From Opitutales bacterium (GTDB lineage Bacteria; Verrucomicrobiota; Verrucomicrobiia; Opitutales; JABSRG01), in contig JABSRG010000018.1 in NCBI GenBank assembly GCA_013215165.1, positions 1 through 52,516 of the forward strand: a stretch of DNA of 52,516 nucleotides, in the 5' to 3' direction. The notes under the pieces were generated by a model, which was given only the letters and a program-made list of their open reading frames with translations, searched no databases and was not told where the DNA came from. Below are positions 1-8,748 of the stretch, in pieces. Both the position numbers and the translations under genes were made by a program. Position 1 is the first letter of the stretch; every line of letters starts with the position of its first letter.

Positions 1-57
1 AGCAAAGAAGCCCGGCAGGAAGACATTTTTATTGTCAACACTGGACTGTCGACATGT

Positions 58-2202
58 TCATGCAAAATCCGGGCTAGTATCATTCCACAAAACATTGATA
101 GAAACTGACAGAGAATTAAACACATTACCAACATTATGGAGAACTCCGGAAGCCACCTGAGCCATTCCTGCTGCTCTCGACGCTTCAGCAAGTGCTTGGC
201 TGGTTTCCTTCAACTTATTATTTGTGTCGTTTAGCAGTGTGTTGGTAGCGGTGAGCTCCTGGTTCTGAGCATCAATTTCCGCTGTGCGGTCTCTAACTCT
301 GTCCTCTAAAGTGCGATTCAGGACAGCAAGATTATATGCACTGCGTCTACTTTTGAACGTTTGGATGATCGCTATAATCAGGGAAACAGTGAGCGCGAAG
401 ATGAAGCCGCCGACTGCATAGGGGAACCACGGTCTCTTTTGTAGTGGTATCGGAAAAATATTTATTCTTTTTGATACTGTTTCAAGAGCAGCTTTACCGA
501 AAAAATCAAATCCTCTGATTTCGACATCACCCTCACCTACTGGCATCTCGCTTGTTGATATATTGAAAGATCCTGAGGATGCGCTAAGGCGTTGAGACCA
601 CTCAGCGTTTGAATAACGCCATTGAAAATAGACTGGATCATTAAACGTCTCAGATCTGAAGGCAAACCGGCCCGCTGGGTAGATTGAAATTCTATCTCCA
701 GAGACAACACTTTCATTGCCAAGGGTAACCTTCATCTGCAATGGTGAGGACTCTTCGGGGAACATTTCTAGAAAATATACACCCTCAAAACCTTGGCGCC
801 GGATTATCGCCCATTGCCCTTGATCGGTCTCGATCAAAACGTCTGTAACACTATAGCCCTCAGGCATATTCCAAATAAATGGATCTTCCTTCCCGAATTC
901 ACTGATGCTTGCTTCGACGAGCGAATTTCCAGAGCGGTCTTTTAGTGCGATACGATCATCGCTGACGTTGCCCAGGTATTGAAGATCTAGGTCTTCAAGG
1001 GAATACAAATCGACCCCATAGTCCTCATCACCCCAATTGATAATCGCCACATTTGGTAGGCTTTGTGGGTCAGTACAAATAATGGCTGTATCGTCATTGA
1101 TAGGGGAGAATGAATCGGAAACTAATAAGCTGATTAAAGTCTGGTGATCATCGAGTGTGTCATTTAAAAACGGGAGAACATGTTCGGTATAATCAAAGAC
1201 AGTAGTCTCTGGAAAATTTGAGTCATAGTAGTGTTCGTGTGTATGAATTAGATCGAAGTTCGAGTCCAATTTGTGGATACACACGAAATGTTTTGTATCA
1301 TCATTAATCAGGCGGCCTTGTATTAACTCAATATAACCGTCGTCATGTCTAATGATTCTTCTCCAGAGAATCAGGTTTTCAGGGAGATAATCAAATTCCT
1401 GACTTTGGATTTCGTTTAAAACCAGAAGATCAGGAAAACGCTCGGAATCTTGAGTGCGATATATGAGAACCTGATCTGAATGCGTATCGTAGTATATCTT
1501 GTTGTTTAAGCTATACTGCATCCTGTTCACCAATCGGATATCAACGCCAATTTTCAAATTAGGAAAATGCTCATTCCGAAGGAAAAGGTCGCTACCAATA
1601 CTCCATGGATACTGCACCCAAAGAACATCGCTTCGATTGTTTTTGCTAACGTTCCCGTTTGGAAAACCGGTCAAGCGGAATCGATCGTCTCCTTTCGTGA
1701 TCTCGATAATACCTCTTTTTGAGTCTATTAACTTAGCATTCGAGACCTCATGCAGGTTCGAGATGACTTCTGGCTTTGCGTTTATCAAGATAGACCGATC
1801 CGCGCCGGAAAGAATGAATTGGTGCTCTCTATCGTAAAAGATATTTTCGAATATATCATCGGTGCTGATACGAAAACTTGGGCCTATTCTTTTTAGATTA
1901 AGATTTTCGATCTTAAACAGATAGCCGTAGCTTCCTCGTTTAAAAACAAAGTATACCTGATCATCATCACCATTTATGAAGTCGCCTTCAAATTCTATAA
2001 ATTCACCGAGACCCTTGTCAGAGTATAAAAGAGCCATGGTTTTTTCGATTTCATCGTCGACCTTAAATCTCCTGGTAATCAGTGCCAGATTCTCACTTAT
2101 GCTATAGATTTCATCGAAATTGCCGAAAGCATTATAAGTTTTAATTTTCTCAGGTTTATTTTCAAATTTTATATGGATGATTTGATCATTGTTTTCCACC
2201 AC
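58..2202 (-). CDS. Propeller-type sensor histidine kinase, C-terminal fragment (truncated)
   Basis: This is the larger part of a membrane sensor kinase. Most of the protein is beta-rich, as in two-component-regulator propellers, followed by a Y_Y_Y-like beta domain. One membrane helix lies near residues 594-615, a coiled coil near 622-680, and an H-box (GVLHNVGN, His near 689). The reading frame stops about 25 residues after that histidine, so the ATP-binding HATPase domain is missing. The tail SPDFA and stop fall in a short repeat (59-73). The start given is GTG. The same frame runs upstream through six sense codons to a TGA at 2221-2223 and then into the preceding signal-bearing ORF, so the two ORFs look like one gene broken by a nonsense codon. 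A response regulator gene precedes them. I infer a decaying kinase gene. Confidence 0.7.
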   Translation of the reverse strand: MVENNDQIIHIKFENKPEKIKTYNAFGNFDEIYSISENLALITRRFKVDDEIEKTMALLYSDKGLGEFIEFEGDFINGDDDQVYFVFKRGSYGYLFKIENLNLKRIGPSFRISTDDIFENIFYDREHQFILSGADRSILINAKPEVISNLHEVSNAKLIDSKRGIIEITKGDDRFRLTGFPNGNVSKNNRSDVLWVQYPWSIGSDLFLRNEHFPNLKIGVDIRLVNRMQYSLNNKIYYDTHSDQVLIYRTQDSERFPDLLVLNEIQSQEFDYLPENLILWRRIIRHDDGYIELIQGRLINDDTKHFVCIHKLDSNFDLIHTHEHYYDSNFPETTVFDYTEHVLPFLNDTLDDHQTLISLLVSDSFSPINDDTAIICTDPQSLPNVAIINWGDEDYGVDLYSLEDLDLQYLGNVSDDRIALKDRSGNSLVEASISEFGKEDPFIWNMPEGYSVTDVLIETDQGQWAIIRRQGFEGVYFLEMFPEESSPLQMKVTLGNESVVSGDRISIYPAGRFAFRSETFNDPVYFQWRYSNAEWSQRLSASSGSFNISTSEMPVGEGDVEIRGFDFFGKAALETVSKRINIFPIPLQKRPWFPYAVGGFIFALTVSLIIAIIQTFKSRRSAYNLAVLNRTLEDRVRDRTAEIDAQNQELTATNTLLNDTNNKLKETSQALAEASRAAGMAQVASGVLHNVGNVFNSLSVSINVLWNDTSPDFA
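59..73 (-). repeat. Palindromic repeat family A, partial copy 1 (at kinase 3' end)
   Basis: Read on the minus strand, this is CCCGGATTTTGCATG. It encodes the last residues and the stop of the truncated sensor kinase. Beyond it, GTCGACAGTCC (minus strand) matches the sequence beside copy 2 at 10 of 11 bases. The second arm is not recognisable. Confidence 0.45.
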
Positions 2203-2220
2203 CCATTCATCGTTATCGAA

Positions 2221-2856
2221 TCATTGTAAGTCTTGCCAATTTTCGTCAATTCCTATCTCAATCAGGCCTAGATCAAAAAAACTATTATCAATGTAATTAA
2301 AACTTAGAAAATTTCTTTCATTTCCAGATCCATACATGAATACCACTGATTTTTGGAGAAAATTGATTTCAGTATCAACGATATTTAAATTCCAGAATTT
2401 CTCAGGAAAATCGAAAGATATCCAATTCCCATCATTACAATGGTAAACTATTAGTTTCCTGTTTTGGGACGCGGTAAAAAAGAGCTTATCCTCAATCTTA
2501 AAAATGTGCTTCAATGGCTCATTGAACGGCGATCTGATTTGCTCAAGATCGAATCCATTATAGGAATAGACGTCACTATTTTCATCAACAAATACCCACT
2601 GCTTATTGGTATTTCTAAAGGCAGAAACAATGGATCGGATGCCAAGTTTTTTGGTTAAATCGACTGACTTCTGATCGATGAAATCGGAGAAAGCAAAATG
2701 ATAGATTGATTCGGCATTACTGGGTGCATCGAAAATGAGTGTCCGTTCCTCCTCTTCTTCGATTGCTACGATCGTGATCGTCAAACATGAGAAGAAAAGA
2801 AAGTAGATTTTAGAAATAGACAGAAATCTAGTGCTGCACTGTATTTTCGGTTTCAA
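2221..2856 (-). CDS. N-terminal fragment of the propeller sensor kinase (signal segment and sensor)
   Basis: This 211-residue product has a basic N-terminus and a hydrophobic segment (about residues 12-32) resembling an uncleaved signal anchor or signal peptide. Beta-rich sequence with aromatic and Asp-containing turns follows, as in propeller sensors. It ends NWQDLQ and TGA. Continuing in the same frame past the TGA gives FDNDEW and then the next ORF, with no frameshift needed, so the intact product would be about 932 residues. It begins 27 bases after the response regulator stop, so the two are probably cotranscribed. Alone, this fragment would be an exported sensor domain without an output. 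A sequencing error at the TGA is the main alternative to a real nonsense mutation. Confidence 0.65.
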   Translation of the reverse strand: MKPKIQCSTRFLSISKIYFLFFSCLTITIVAIEEEEERTLIFDAPSNAESIYHFAFSDFIDQKSVDLTKKLGIRSIVSAFRNTNKQWVFVDENSDVYSYNGFDLEQIRSPFNEPLKHIFKIEDKLFFTASQNRKLIVYHCNDGNWISFDFPEKFWNLNIVDTEINFLQKSVVFMYGSGNERNFLSFNYIDNSFFDLGLIEIGIDENWQDLQ

Positions 2857-2883
2857 TCAGAGATGAACGCATTTAGGGTTTGT

Positions 2884-3675
2884 TTATAGATTTTTTATCG
2901 CTTGTTCCGTGATGATTGATATCCGTTCCAAATCATGCTCTTCTTTAACGACTTGTTTCAACTCGAGCAGAATATTACGAAATTTGGATATTCTATTATT
3001 TGCAGATTCGAGTTCTAAACGAAGAGTGTCGTGGAGATGCTCAATAGATCTTTCCGTTTCTTTCCGTGCATGTTCCTTGTGCCATCGTTCGCTTAAAGAA
3101 ACAGCCAGCTGCCAGACTTCACTCGGATCGAAGGGTTTTTTGAGTATAAGGATGCGGTCAGATCTCTCATGATTGAGTTCTTGCATGGTCTCTGCCCAGG
3201 TAAAGTCGCTGTAGGCTGTGCATATGACACACTGAAGATTCGCGTCGATTTGCATGATTGCGTGAATGGTTTGTAATTCGTCCCAGCCTGGTGGCATGCG
3301 CATATCTACAAAAGCAACTTGAAAAGGCTTTCCCTTTTGCATGGCATCTAAAGCTAGACTGTGTCCCATCTTTCCCTGAACGGCGGTACTCACATCAAAT
3401 ACAATGTCCGATTCATCGGTGGACATAGTTTGGTTTTGTTCGGGAGCTGAACCTTCCTCCTCCCCGAAAAGTTCGTCGGAGACTTTTGCGAGTGATTGAT
3501 CAAAGCTCTTCTTGGCGGAGAGGATACTTTTGAAGTCCTCTAGAACACTTATGGTGTCGTCGATTATGATTATCCTTTTCGGCTTATTTGATAGAAAGGT
3601 GAGCTGCTCGTCTGAGAACTCCGTCGTGGCTTCAACTGTATCGTGCCAGTTTTCGTTTTTTAAACCCTCATTCAT
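2884..3675 (-). CDS. Response regulator receiver protein with insertion and C-terminal coiled coil
   Basis: The receiver hallmarks are present: acidic pair IIIIDD (residues 39-40), phosphoacceptor Asp124 in VDMRMPPG, Thr153 in CTAYSD, and Lys179/180 before PF. The distance from the acidic pair to the phosphoacceptor is about 85 residues, against about 45 in a simple CheY fold. The extra stretch (about 65-105) is acidic and low in complexity. After the receiver comes a helical, charged region (about 195-263) likely to be coiled coil, and no DNA-binding or enzymatic output domain is seen. It precedes the sensor kinase in the same orientation, so it is presumably the kinase partner and may act by protein-protein contact. 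Confidence 0.85.
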   Translation of the reverse strand: MNEGLKNENWHDTVEATTEFSDEQLTFLSNKPKRIIIIDDTISVLEDFKSILSAKKSFDQSLAKVSDELFGEEEGSAPEQNQTMSTDESDIVFDVSTAVQGKMGHSLALDAMQKGKPFQVAFVDMRMPPGWDELQTIHAIMQIDANLQCVICTAYSDFTWAETMQELNHERSDRILILKKPFDPSEVWQLAVSLSERWHKEHARKETERSIEHLHDTLRLELESANNRISKFRNILLELKQVVKEEHDLERISIITEQAIKNL

Positions 3676-3700
3676 GCTAAGGTGAAAGTTCGGCTTCTTG

Positions 3701-3850
3701 GCCCTTGCCTTTAAGGGTTTATGTGTCTGCTGAGGAAGGCCTCCAGCCGTTCCTGAAGCGGAATTATTTAATATCGTGACGGGGATTTATCGGGCGGTAT
3801 GCCCGGTGGTAAGATTGGTTCCTCTGCTGAGATCTTATCCGGGTGCAACA
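3701..3850. other. Intergenic region between the divergent regulator and nucleoside transporter genes
   Basis: The roughly 295 bases between the response regulator start and the transporter start must hold promoters for both strands. I see a small hairpin with CCCTT/AAGGG arms near 3703-3718 and another with CGGGC/GCCCG arms near 3790-3805, but no riboswitch consensus that I can defend. Confidence 0.3.
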
Positions 3851-3970
3851 AACACAGTGAATGGAGATTAGCCACGTCGGATCGGTATATATTTTCAGAT
3901 GGTACAGTAGATCCGTCATTACCAATCTGTGATTGATGGCTTCGTAACTGCTCATGTAGATGTGAAAATT

Positions 3971-5257
3971 ATGGAGAGTTTGCGATCTATTTTGGGAATA
4001 GCCGTGTTCATCGGAGTGGCTTGGACATTTAGCGAGGGGAGGCGGCACGTGTCTTGGAAATTGATTGGTTCAGCATTGGGCCTCCAGTTGGTGGTGGCGT
4101 TGGCGGTTTTAAAGGTGCCATTTATTGAGCGTGGGCTCGATGTCATCTCTCAGGGTTTTGTCGCGGTGCTCAGTTTTGCCAACAGGGGAGCGCAAGAGGT
4201 ATTTGGGAGGCTGACTAGTGATGCGTTTGAATTTAGTACCGTAATCGGGTTTCGGGTGGTTCCTGCTATCATCTTTTTCTCCTCCGTTACTTCCGTTCTC
4301 TACTATTACGGGATTTTACAAAAGGTGGTCTACGGCCTCGCTTGGATCATGAAGCGGACAATGAAACTTTCTGGTGCTGAGAGCTTGGCTGCTGCTGCCA
4401 ATGTCTTCATCGGCCAAACGGAAGCTCTGGTTATGGTGCGACCCTACTTGAACAGCATGACTCGCTCAGAGGTCATGTCGCTGATGACAGGGGGTATGGC
4501 CACCATCGCGGGAACAGTTCTGGCAGCCTACATCGGATTTCTTGGCGGAGATGATCCCGCGCAGCAAGCCCTGTTTGGTAAGCACCTGATAACCGCGTCT
4601 ATCCTTTCTGCACCGGCGGCATTGATGTATTCCAAGCTGCTCGTTCCCGAGACCCAGGATGTTAACGCAGAGATGGAGATCGCCGATGATGATATGGGGA
4701 CCAATGTTTTCGACGCGATCGCTCGTGGTACAACTCAAGGTCTTACTTTAGCTTTTAACGTCGGCGCGATGATCATCGTTTTCGTGGCATTCGTCACGAT
4801 GATCAATTATCTGCTATCGGATGTTTTAGGCCAGCTCACCGGATTAAATGATCTCGTTGCGTCATGGAGTGGTGGGCGATATGAGACTTTTTCAATGGAG
4901 CTCATCTTTGGGGTTCTTTTCGCACCTTTTGCTTGGCTCATGGGAATTGACAGTGGATCTGTGATGGCCGCAGGTCAACTGCTTGGGGAAAAACTGGTCA
5001 TCAACGAGTTTATTGCCTATTTGACCTTTGGAGGGATGAAGGAGTCCGGTGTGCTCGTCGATGAGCGCAGCATTATTTTGATCACCTACGCTCTGTGTGG
5101 TTTTGCTAATTTCGCGTCGATGGGAATCCAGATCGGAGGGATTAGCTCGATTGCTCCGAGCAAACGAGCTGTGCTCTGCCAACTTGCTCTTCGCTCAGTG
5201 CTAGCGGGTAATTTGGCTTGTTTCACAACAGCGTGCGTCGCTGGGATGTTCATATAA
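3971..5257 (+). CDS. NupC/CNT-family nucleoside transporter
   Basis: A concentrative nucleoside transporter of about 428 residues with many membrane helices, which imports nucleosides with H+ or Na+. Family landmarks are the central glycine-rich segment TGGMATIAGTVLAAYIGFLG, the GEKLVINEF motif, which matches the conserved G-x-K-x3-NEF of the family, and the C-terminal CGFANFASMGIQIGG. A GTG start 14 codons upstream is possible, but ATG at 3971 gives the normal N-terminus, which runs directly into the first hydrophobic helix. The gene stands alone, with a porin gene 250 bases downstream. Substrate preference cannot be read from the sequence. Confidence 0.9.
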   Translation: MESLRSILGIAVFIGVAWTFSEGRRHVSWKLIGSALGLQLVVALAVLKVPFIERGLDVISQGFVAVLSFANRGAQEVFGRLTSDAFEFSTVIGFRVVPAIIFFSSVTSVLYYYGILQKVVYGLAWIMKRTMKLSGAESLAAAANVFIGQTEALVMVRPYLNSMTRSEVMSLMTGGMATIAGTVLAAYIGFLGGDDPAQQALFGKHLITASILSAPAALMYSKLLVPETQDVNAEMEIADDDMGTNVFDAIARGTTQGLTLAFNVGAMIIVFVAFVTMINYLLSDVLGQLTGLNDLVASWSGGRYETFSMELIFGVLFAPFAWLMGIDSGSVMAAGQLLGEKLVINEFIAYLTFGGMKESGVLVDERSIILITYALCGFANFASMGIQIGGISSIAPSKRAVLCQLALRSVLAGNLACFTTACVAGMFI

Positions 5258-5510
5258 GCTCTTATCCTCTGTTTCTTATTATTAAGCTGGCCTCGACTCC
5301 GGGTAGCAGTGATTAAGCAGTCATCAGATAAGACAGAAATTTGTAAAAATCAAAAGGCCGTTTGATGTTATTTACAAGTTATTCAGGCAAATGTCCTTAA
5401 AAGTAAGAAAATGAAAAGACGTTATTAAGTTAAATGTGATTTCTGCGAAGTATGCAGGGGAATGTGGACTCAGGCTTCTTTTTTACTCATAAAAATTAAG
5501 CTTTGAGCCC

Positions 5511-6815
5511 ATGAAACACTACTCACTAAAAACTATGAAAATACCTGTGTCTTCATGTGCGGCTCTATGGCTGTGCGCGGCCTCTAGCTGGGCCTTTGAG
5601 TTAGACGATATAATGTTTAGTGGCGAATTAAGTCTTACCGCCGCTTATAGTACTGGATTCATCTTTTATACCAAGGAAACCGATGAGCTTGAGCTCAATC
5701 GGATCGAGTTAACCTACAATGGGATCTACCAATTTGACAACGGGGTCCGTGTAGGAGCTCAAGTCTATGCCTATGACCATGACGGTATCTCGGACGTTCA
5801 ACTTGACTGGGCAAATATAACCTACCAATTCGCGCCAGAATTTGGTATCTCGCTCGGACGTAATAAGCTCGCCAATGGGTTATTTAATGATGCGCAGGAT
5901 CTAGATTCTACTCGGGTTTTCGCACACCTACCTTTTGGTGTTTATAACCTTAATTTCAGGCCTTTCACCTCGGGCTATAACGGTATCGGAGCATTTGGTA
6001 TATTTGATTTGGGTGCCGCCGGTAGTCTAGAATATAAAGTCGGAGGGGGATGGCTACCCAATGTGGGACGTAATTCACATATCCTGAGCCGTCAGCTCTC
6101 TGGGGGTGTTACATATATCGATGAGTGGGACATTGTTGGTTTCAACTATGGGGCATGGTTAGCCTGGAATACGCCGATCGACGGTTTAAAAATTGGTGGA
6201 TCATTTTTTCGCTATCCTGATAATGATTTGAACGGTCGCTATGCGTTCAGTAACGAAATAACTGGAGCTGATTTGAATAACGCCGCCGCTGTCGGAGGTC
6301 TCTTTGGTGCGCGCCTTGGACTGTCAGTTCCACCATTAGTCGCATGGGACCAAATCTTTGCAGGCAATGGCGTTCGTTTCACTGACATTGACTTAACGAT
6401 CCACTATATCTTCGCGCAATACGTTCGTGGTGATCTTACTTTGAATGCCGAATTTAAGCGTCGCGCTGCACCTGGATTAAGGTCAGACGATATTGGATTT
6501 ATCTCGGGTCCTGACGACGTGCGTCGAGACGAATCTTATTACATACAGGCAGATTATCAGTTTACCGACAGGTTTGCTGCTGGAATAAACTACAGTTACT
6601 ATGATGACGATTATCTCAGCGATCTCGATAGAGATATCGTGCACGATTATGCGGTGGCGGTACGATATGAACCAATCTATGGGCTGTTTTTAAAAGCAGA
6701 GCTTCATTACATCAATGGTAATCGCTTATCTTCAGAGGCTCGTCGACCAGAGAGTATCGATGTGCCATCAGAAAATACTGTCTACTTTGTCCTTAAGTCG
6801 ACCTTATCATTCTAA
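5511..6815 (+). CDS. Outer-membrane porin-like beta-barrel protein
   Basis: 434 residues. A Sec signal peptide (MKHYSLKTMKIP..., hydrophobic core about 13-24, probable cleavage after SSWA near 28) is followed by alternating beta strands rich in Tyr, Phe, Gly and Asp. The protein ends in ...STLSF, the C-terminal aromatic expected for BAM-assembled barrels. Ligand specificity is not visible. A second ATG at 5535 is a possible start. A small phosphate-binding-protein-like gene follows 21 bases later, before a terminator, so the two probably form one transcript. Such pairing suggests a role in anion or phosphate-related uptake, but that is inference. Confidence 0.8.
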   Translation: MKHYSLKTMKIPVSSCAALWLCAASSWAFELDDIMFSGELSLTAAYSTGFIFYTKETDELELNRIELTYNGIYQFDNGVRVGAQVYAYDHDGISDVQLDWANITYQFAPEFGISLGRNKLANGLFNDAQDLDSTRVFAHLPFGVYNLNFRPFTSGYNGIGAFGIFDLGAAGSLEYKVGGGWLPNVGRNSHILSRQLSGGVTYIDEWDIVGFNYGAWLAWNTPIDGLKIGGSFFRYPDNDLNGRYAFSNEITGADLNNAAAVGGLFGARLGLSVPPLVAWDQIFAGNGVRFTDIDLTIHYIFAQYVRGDLTLNAEFKRRAAPGLRSDDIGFISGPDDVRRDESYYIQADYQFTDRFAAGINYSYYDDDYLSDLDRDIVHDYAVAVRYEPIYGLFLKAELHYINGNRLSSEARRPESIDVPSENTVYFVLKSTLSF

Positions 6816-6836
6816 CCAAGAAGCCAGGAACAAACT

Positions 6837-7256
6837 GTGAAAACGAAAATAAAAGTATTTCTGTTCGTGTCGCTTCTTTATTGGGGTAACACGCTATTCT
6901 CCGAGGATTATGTGGTGATCACTCATTCCTCTAACGCCATTGATTCTTTGAGTGTAGATGAGTTACGCGCCATCATGTTGGGTGACGTCAATCGTTGGCA
7001 AGGAGGCGGAGCGGTTCGCTTAGCAGTCCTCAAGTGGGGTGAATTCCATGGGGCAACGATCCGAGCGATAACGGGTCGCCGTGCGAGCCAATTCAGCCGA
7101 GCGTGGAAAAAGTTGATCTTTACTGGACAGGGTATCGCTCCCCGAGAACAGGGATCTGTAGAAGAGATGCTTGAGTATGTGGCTGCCAACGAAGGGAGCC
7201 TCGGGTATGTCCCCGTCGGTCAAGAAGGAGACGCGAAGGTGATAACCATAGATTAG
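6837..7256 (+). CDS. Small PstS-like periplasmic protein (PBP superfamily)
   Basis: 139 residues, GTG start, with AGGA-like sequence 7-10 bases upstream. It has a signal peptide of about 22 residues followed by VVITHSSNAIDSLSVDELRAI and LGDVNRWQGG. This is the pattern of short phosphate ABC transporter substrate-binding-like proteins, where the LxxIFxGxxxxWxxG region is conserved. The C-terminus (EGSLGYVPVG) matches the GxIGYV element of the same group. At 139 residues it is about half a full PstS, so it is a single-lobe family member. It sits directly behind the porin and likely works with it in the envelope. No pst permease genes are nearby. Confidence 0.75.
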   Translation: MKTKIKVFLFVSLLYWGNTLFSEDYVVITHSSNAIDSLSVDELRAIMLGDVNRWQGGGAVRLAVLKWGEFHGATIRAITGRRASQFSRAWKKLIFTGQGIAPREQGSVEEMLEYVAANEGSLGYVPVGQEGDAKVITID

Positions 7257-7289
7257 CAGTAACATGCTGATCTTTTGAACCATACTCTG

Positions 7290-7330
7290 ACTGGCGAGTC
7301 CTTTTAACAGGGCTCGCCAGTTTTCATTTT
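7290..7330 (+). terminator. Rho-independent terminator after the porin operon
   Basis: The arms ACTGGCGAG (7290-7298) and CTCGCCAGT (7313-7321) form a 9-bp perfect stem, followed by TTTCATTTT. It lies 35 bases after the PstS-like stop codon. Confidence 0.85.
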
Positions 7331-7332
7331 AA

Positions 7333-7364
7333 CCCGGATTTTGCGATCCATTGCATAATTCGAG
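7333..7364. repeat. Palindromic repeat family A, copy 2
   Basis: The left arm CCCGGATTTTGCGAT and right arm ATTGCATAATTCGAG are inverted copies matching at 11 of 15 positions, with a 2-base spacer. The core CCCGGATTwTGC recurs at 59-73 and twice at 34704-34744. The following GTCAACAGTCC resembles GTCGACAGTCC beside the copy at the left edge of the window, so the element may be longer than the palindrome. Confidence 0.6.
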
Positions 7365-7423
7365 TCAACAGTCCGTATGCTGCCTGGGCATCACAGGACT
7401 GAGATATTCCGTCGACACGAGCT

Positions 7424-8698
7424 CTAAACGATCATCCCTGCGGCTACCGTCTCGTTAGTAAAGGCATCCACTAAAATAAAAGATCCTGTCACCCGATTTT
7501 TCTTATAACTGTCATAGGAAATCGCTTTAGCGGTGCGGATGCTGATTCGGCCGATGTCGTTGAGGCGAAACTCTAGATCATCCTCGATCTTGTGTAGCGT
7601 ATTGATGTTAACTTTATAGCGAACGTCCTTGATGAGAGCTTTAGTTTCGTTGGTTGTCTGCCGGAAGACAAATTTACCGCGTGGGTTCATCGGTTTATCG
7701 CTGAACCAACAGATCATGGCTTCGATATCCTGCTCGCTGTGAGGCGGCGTGTTTTTCTTCACGATCATATCGCCGCGTGAGATATCGATCTCATCCTCGA
7801 GTGTGATCGAAACTGAGAGGGGGGGGTATGCCTCTTGGATTTCTCCGTCCGCGGTGTGGATAGCTTTAATGCGTGAGGAGAAGCCGGAGGGAAGGACCAT
7901 GATCTCGTCACCTCTCTTAAAGACACCACCGGCCACTTTGCCGGCATAGCCGCGAAAGTCGTGCCATTTATCTGAATGTGGGCGGATGACCCACTGGACC
8001 GGGAAGCGCGCGTTGACCAAGTCGTGATCGGCACCAATGTAGACGTGTTCCAGATGATAAAGGAGGGTCGGGCCGTCGTACCACTCCATGTTTTCTGAGT
8101 GGTTTACGACATTGTCTCCTTTGAGCGCTGAGATCGGTATGAAGGTGACGTCGACGATGTTACCAAGGCGCGATGCAAAGGTCTCGAAGTCGTTTTTGAT
8201 GCCGTTGTAGGTTTCCTCCGACCAGTCGACGAGGTCCATCTTGTTGATACAAACAGCGATGTGCTGAATACGCAGGAGGTTGGCAATAAAGGCGTGCCGC
8301 ATGGTTTGCTCGATGACGCCTTTGCGCGCATCGACGAGGATAATGGCCAGGTTTGCCGTTGAGGCACCCGTAACCATATTTCGTGTGTATTGAATGTGCC
8401 CAGGCGTGTCGGCGATAATGAATTTTCGCTTGGGTGTCGCAAAGTAGCGGTATGCGACATCGATAGTGATGCCCTGTTCGCGTTCAGAGCGCAGACCATC
8501 GGTCAGGAGGGCCAGGTTTACGTTTTCATCGCCGCGGGCCTTACTCGATTGTTCGATGGCTTCGAGTTGGTCCTCGAAAATGGATTTGCTGTCGTAGAGC
8601 AATCGGCCAATGAGGGTCGACTTACCGTCATCTACTGAGCCGGCTGTAGTGAAGCGGAGTAAATCGGTGGTTCTTTCGAAATTCGCAGATGCAGTCAT
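7424..8698 (-). CDS. cysN: Sulfate adenylyltransferase subunit 1 (GTPase)
   Basis: CysN is the GTPase subunit of ATP sulfurylase, which with CysD converts sulfate and ATP to adenosine 5'-phosphosulfate. GTPase motifs are G1 GSVDDGKS (20-27), the switch-I region with EREQGITID (72-80), G3 DTPGH (97-101) and G4 NKMD (152-155). EF-Tu-like beta domains follow. The length of 424 residues suits a CysN without a fused CysC, and cysC is a separate gene here. It is the last gene of cysC-cysD-cysN, 50 bases after cysD. No terminator hairpin is obvious downstream before the repeat at 7333. Confidence 0.95.
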   Translation of the reverse strand: MTASANFERTTDLLRFTTAGSVDDGKSTLIGRLLYDSKSIFEDQLEAIEQSSKARGDENVNLALLTDGLRSEREQGITIDVAYRYFATPKRKFIIADTPGHIQYTRNMVTGASTANLAIILVDARKGVIEQTMRHAFIANLLRIQHIAVCINKMDLVDWSEETYNGIKNDFETFASRLGNIVDVTFIPISALKGDNVVNHSENMEWYDGPTLLYHLEHVYIGADHDLVNARFPVQWVIRPHSDKWHDFRGYAGKVAGGVFKRGDEIMVLPSGFSSRIKAIHTADGEIQEAYPPLSVSITLEDEIDISRGDMIVKKNTPPHSEQDIEAMICWFSDKPMNPRGKFVFRQTTNETKALIKDVRYKVNINTLHKIEDDLEFRLNDIGRISIRTAKAISYDSYKKNRVTGSFILVDAFTNETVAAGMIV

Positions 8699-8748
8699 AG
8701 AAAAGGTGATTTTGTGTAAAAAGACGCGGGATATGTGGGCGCTGTATT

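Noticed and set aside
1499-1837. Plus-strand ORF opposite the sensor kinase
   Set aside because: It lies entirely over the kinase frame, has no start signal and no family-like sequence; it is a shadow.
3780-3860. Riboswitch-like stretch upstream of the nucleoside transporter
   Set aside because: Short hairpins and a purine-rich segment are present, but no consensus of a known class fits.
3764-4048. Minus-strand ORF opposite the start of the nucleoside transporter gene
   Set aside because: The product is His/Arg/Cys-rich without a recognisable pattern, and it overlaps the real gene.
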